From Mimachlamys varia (taxonomy: Eukaryota > Mollusca > Bivalvia > Pectinida > Pectinidae): a stretch of DNA of 64,000 bases. This document shows, piece after piece, positions 60,101-64,000 of the stretch. The position numbers and the translations under genes are program-made. The notes under the pieces were generated by a model. It worked only from the letters and a program-made list of their open reading frames with translations. It was not told the origin of the DNA and made no database searches. The stretch covers positions 32,519,405-32,583,404 of the forward strand of contig OX392530.1 of NCBI GenBank assembly GCA_947623455.1. The letters are read 5' to 3'. Position 1 is the first letter of the stretch. Each line of letters begins with the position of its first letter.

Positions 60101-61825
60101 GTAGTACCTAACACCATATATACAGTAAGTAGTACTAAACACCACAGATACAGTAGGTAGTACTAAACGCCACAGATACAGTAGGTAGTACCTAACACCA
60201 TATATACAGTAGGTAGTACTAAACACCACAGATACAGTAGGTAGTACTAAACACCACAGATAGAGTAGGTAGTACCTAACACCATATATACAGTAGGTAG
60301 TACTAAACACCACAGATACAGTAGGTAGTACTAAACACCACAGATACAGTAGGTAGTACTAAACACCACAGATACAGTAGGTAGTACTAAACACCACAGA
60401 TAGAGTAGGTAGTACCTAACACCATATATACAGTAGGTAGTACTAAACACCACAGATACAGTAGGTAGTACTAAACACCACAGATACAGTAGGTAGTACC
60501 TAACACCATATATACAGTAGGTAGTACTAAACACCACAGATACAGTAGGTAGTACTAAACACCACAGATACAGTAGGTAGTACTAAACACCACAGATACA
60601 GTAGGTAGTACTAAACACCACAGATACAGTAGGTAGTACTAAACACCACAGATACAGTAGGTAGTACTAAACACCAGATATACAGTAGGTAGTACTAAAC
60701 ACCACAGATACAGTAGGTAGTACTAAACACCACAGATACAGTAGTGGTACTAAACACCACAGATATAGTAGGTAGTACTAAACACCATAAATACAGTAGG
60801 TAGTACTAAACACCATAAATACAGTAGGTAGTACTAAACTCCACAGATACAGTAGGTAGTACTAAACTCCACAGATACAGTAGGTAGTACTAAACACCAC
60901 AGATATAGTAGGTAGTACTAAACACCATAAATACAGTAGGTAGTACTAAACTCCACAGATACAGTAGGTAGTACTAAACACCACAGATACAGTAGGTAGT
61001 ACTAAACACCACATATACAGTTAGTACTTAACACCACAGATACAGTAGATAGTACTAAACACCACAGATACAGTAGGTAGTACTAAACACCACATATACA
61101 GTAGGTAGTACGAAACACCACACATATAGTAGGTAGTACTAATCACCACAGATACAGTAGGTAGTACTAAACATCACATATACAATAGGTAGTACTAATC
61201 ACCACAGATACAGTATGTAGTACTAAACACCACAGATACAGTAGGTAGTACTAAACACCACAGATACAGTAGGTAGTACTTAACACCACACATATAGTAG
61301 GTAGTACTAATCACCACAGATACAGGAGGTAGTACTAAACACCACATATACAATAGGTAGTACTAATCACCACAGATACAGGAGGTAGTACTAAACACCA
61401 CAGATACAGTAGGTAGTACTAAACACCACAGATACAGTAGGTGGTACTAAACACCACAGATACAGGAGGTAGTACTAAACACCACAGATACAGGAGGTAG
61501 TACTAAACACCACAGATACAGTAGGTAGTACTAAACACCACAGATACAGTAGGTAGTACTAAACACCAGATATACAGTAGGTGGTACTAAACACCACAGA
61601 TACAGTTGGTGGTACTAAACACCACAGATACAGTAGGTAGTACTTATCACCACAGATACATTAGATGGTACTAAACACCACAGATACAGTTGGTAGTACT
61701 AAACACCACAGATATAGTAGGTGGTACTAAGCACCACAGATACAGTAGGTAGTACTTAACACCACAGATACAGTAGGTAGTACTAAACACCACAGATACA
61801 GTTTGTAGAAGTTAACACTGCATGC
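57116..61825 (+). repeat. Long satellite array, 28-bp unit, about 165 copies, with a 1204-bp higher-order repeat
   Basis: The unit contains GGTAGTACTAAACACCACAG and ATACAGTA, period exactly 28 (for example 57134, 57162). Variant units mark a long repeat. The GTACGAAACACC unit is at 57304 and 58508, the CACCAAAGATACAG unit near 57901 and 59105, and the GTATTAAACACC unit at 57332 and 58536 and again at 58116 and 59320. All are 1204 bp, or 43 units, apart. The last 1.5 kb is more diverged, with CATATATAC variants. Minus-strand frames at 60023-60313 and 60331-60537 are repeat artefacts. Confidence 0.95.
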
Positions 61826-64000
61826 CCTTTAGGTAGTTCTAAAAACTACATGCACATCGGCCTACAAATTTTACATTCATAGCCGATGCTTGGTACGTGC
61901 ATTGACATCAACGACGAAGGACTATTAAATCCAAATTTAAAGAAATTGTACCGAATCACAATCAGCCACACATGGATGAGTATGTACAGCAGATATACCT
62001 ATGGGTTGCATATGTATACAGTATAGTGATAGGTAATAATACGAGACAGGTATGTACCTGTGTTTAGGTGATACATACCAATAGAAAATTGTTATAACAG
62101 TGAGCTTCTCCTTTGAATACATCAGAATGCTAGTCATATCACCTCACTATATATGGGTATATGGAGTCAGGCAACTATAAAAATGAACGTACATATTTAT
62201 CATGCTTTTCCTTTATGTGCAATTTTTGGGTTTGAATTCCTGTGTCAGCTCTGTATTGTGGACGGTACGTGGCTAGCTTACCAACCCTGTAACCGAGCGT
62301 TAACCACATGCGAAGCTCAGCTAAGCGGATTTACGAGGGTACACTGAGTTATACCTAAGCAGGTCTCCAGAGTTTTGGGGGACCACCACAGCTCTATAAT
62401 ACTTCGTATATATCTTAATTACGCTGTACATAAACTTTATCTTTTTTGACGTGAAATCTTGAACAGAACTTCTTACAGTTGTGATAGTGACTTTCCAAGC
62501 TGACAAAGCTCGCGTATCGGAACATTGGCTGTTTGCCGAGTGGTCACGATCATGATATCTTAGTACTAAGTTGCCTTTTTAATGTAATTGTAATGCCGTA
62601 GAAATGACACATTTTAAACTGTCCTTATCAGAGTTTCCGACAAGAAATTCTACATTTAGGTTTGGCTAGCAGCTAAATGTAATGGACAAGAAAAACACAC
62701 AACAAGGATTGACATTCTTTTCTTCTTCATCTATGTGTACTTGCGTCAGGAATAATTTGAACGTAATACGACATTGCAATCCATCGGAATCAACTCGTTA
62801 TCTTTCGGCAAGTACTAAACATTATCTTCAGGTTTTCCAAACTAACGAACAGGTGACTGGCCGGTTCCAATTATTCTTCAATGGATTGGAAGATTTGGAA
62901 GGAATACAACATCCGATGTATCTAGATTATAATAGTATGACAAATTCAGTTGATGATAAAGGACTCTGTTAAATTCGTACTGACACGTCTAACATAGGTT
63001 TGCCATTCCTTTACGCCTACCCTTACATGGATTCCGATCCCTTTCTTCCACTACCCGCTCTATTAGCCACGCAAAATCGTCGGTGCAGTCATTTGTTTTA
63101 AACGTTTGTACTTTCCTATAAAACTGAATATAACCGAAGAAATATCACAGCCTGTAAGTGTAGATATACATTGTATGTACTGGAAAAGCACCTGTCTCTT
63201 ACGGTATAGGATTCGAGGGAACTGATGCGCGCCACAAGGTCAGCCATTACGCTCAGCCCTTCAACTGGCGGGAAATCTGATCCTGATGGTGTTTAACTCG
63301 CTTTATACTTCCCCTCCCCATGCCAAACGTCGACACGACACCTAAATCCGACACGCTCTGTGACGTCACCACGGCGGTATATCTACATCTTCCATCTTCC
63401 TTGTATCGAGATTGTAGTTCAAACACTATCCAAGTACAATCAAGTTACAAATAGTTGTTGATTTACATAAGGAAAGCAGAAATAGATAAACTATAGTGAA
63501 ATCAACTGCATGTTGGTCTTGTAAAACGCCAGAAGACCGACATATATTTGAACTGAGGGTAGCCATTGTTTTATCGCTATATCAGGGTACAATTTTAAAT
63601 TATCTTTTTAATGTAAATGTATGTCACGTTATAATTCTTATCCGCGGATGATATGGAACATATTAAAAAAATACATTTGTATTGAAGAAAAATGTAACAA
63701 TTCAAATAAATCTGAAAAGGTAGAAGTTCAATGATAACACTCAAGCAGTGCAATGCAGCGAAATGTTGATTGCAATCAAAGCGGAAAATATCTCATAAAT
63801 GATACTTTCACGAGCGAAACGATAACGTTTATTGTTTTAGCCGGTGTAAACAGTTATAACGTCACAAAAGGAAAATTAAAAAAAGTGACTGACGCATATT
63901 CAGATTTGGTTGAAACAAGATCAATTTTTTACAATAAACCCAAAATGAGAAATAAACTCAGTTATTTAAAAGCCTGGATATATGTTCTAAGTAGGTATCC
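61826..64000. other. No gene seen; GC-richer patch with a CRE motif
   Basis: TGACGTCA occurs at about 63360 in a GC-richer patch (63220-63400), which could be a promoter. Frames at 62153-62347 and 62682-62972 on plus have no recognisable domain. Confidence 0.35.

Noticed and set aside
60023..60537. 96- and 68-codon minus frames rich in Y-Y-L-L-Y-L-W
   Set aside because: Translation of the 28-bp satellite.
57116..61825. CRISPR-like array of 28-bp repeats
   Set aside because: Units are directly adjacent with no unique spacers, and the context is animal nuclear DNA.

Overview
This window is AT-rich, intron-scale eukaryotic DNA with very few genes. It most likely comes from a bivalve mollusc, and a scallop-like genome would fit. 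The evidence is the mix of repeats: many decayed copies of one reverse-transcriptase element with a C-terminal block of the YDK-DDFDFPIVNF / ISQLIRYSRAC kind, a dispersed repeat carrying ACGTCCTATTAACAGC and CGCCTCTTACGATGCAATGG segments that I associate with bivalves, foldback MITEs, and long minisatellites. The single convincing gene is of an animal developmental-ligand family. The species assignment is inference; nothing here proves it.

The only protein-coding gene I can support is on the minus strand at about 41447-42364. It is the terminal (perhaps only fully visible) coding exon of a secreted cystine-knot ligand of the Trunk/PTTH/Noggin-like superfamily. It has a signal peptide, a long acidic prodomain, two basic processing sites and a seven-cysteine C-terminal domain. 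A branch point, polypyrimidine tract and CAG acceptor directly before the exon indicate that its first coding exon lies further right.

Layout. 1-31 kb is gene-poor DNA holding about a dozen fragments of the RT element, several of them broken by other transposons. The nested insertions are a 384-bp TTAA-flanked MITE, a 191-bp foldback MITE, and a 1.5-kb TIR element with CAGGGGCGTAGCTG ends that itself contains other repeats. A 922-bp TA-flanked Tc1/mariner-like element, a SINE-like copy and a decayed RT core are also here.

From 31 kb to 62 kb the window is dominated by six unrelated or loosely related minisatellites: 47-48 bp at 31.1 kb, 40 bp at 34.0-37.3 kb, 40 bp at 44.9 kb, about 47 bp at 47.3 kb, a 95-bp higher-order unit at 55.7 kb and 28 bp at 57.1-61.8 kb. 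They make up close to a fifth of the window. The ligand exon sits between the second and third arrays. The rest (about 47.6-55.7 kb and 61.8-64 kb) shows no gene, and part of it may be intron or upstream sequence of the ligand gene.

Most long open frames here are products of tandem repeats whose period is a multiple of three or whose unit lacks stops. They are not reported as genes.
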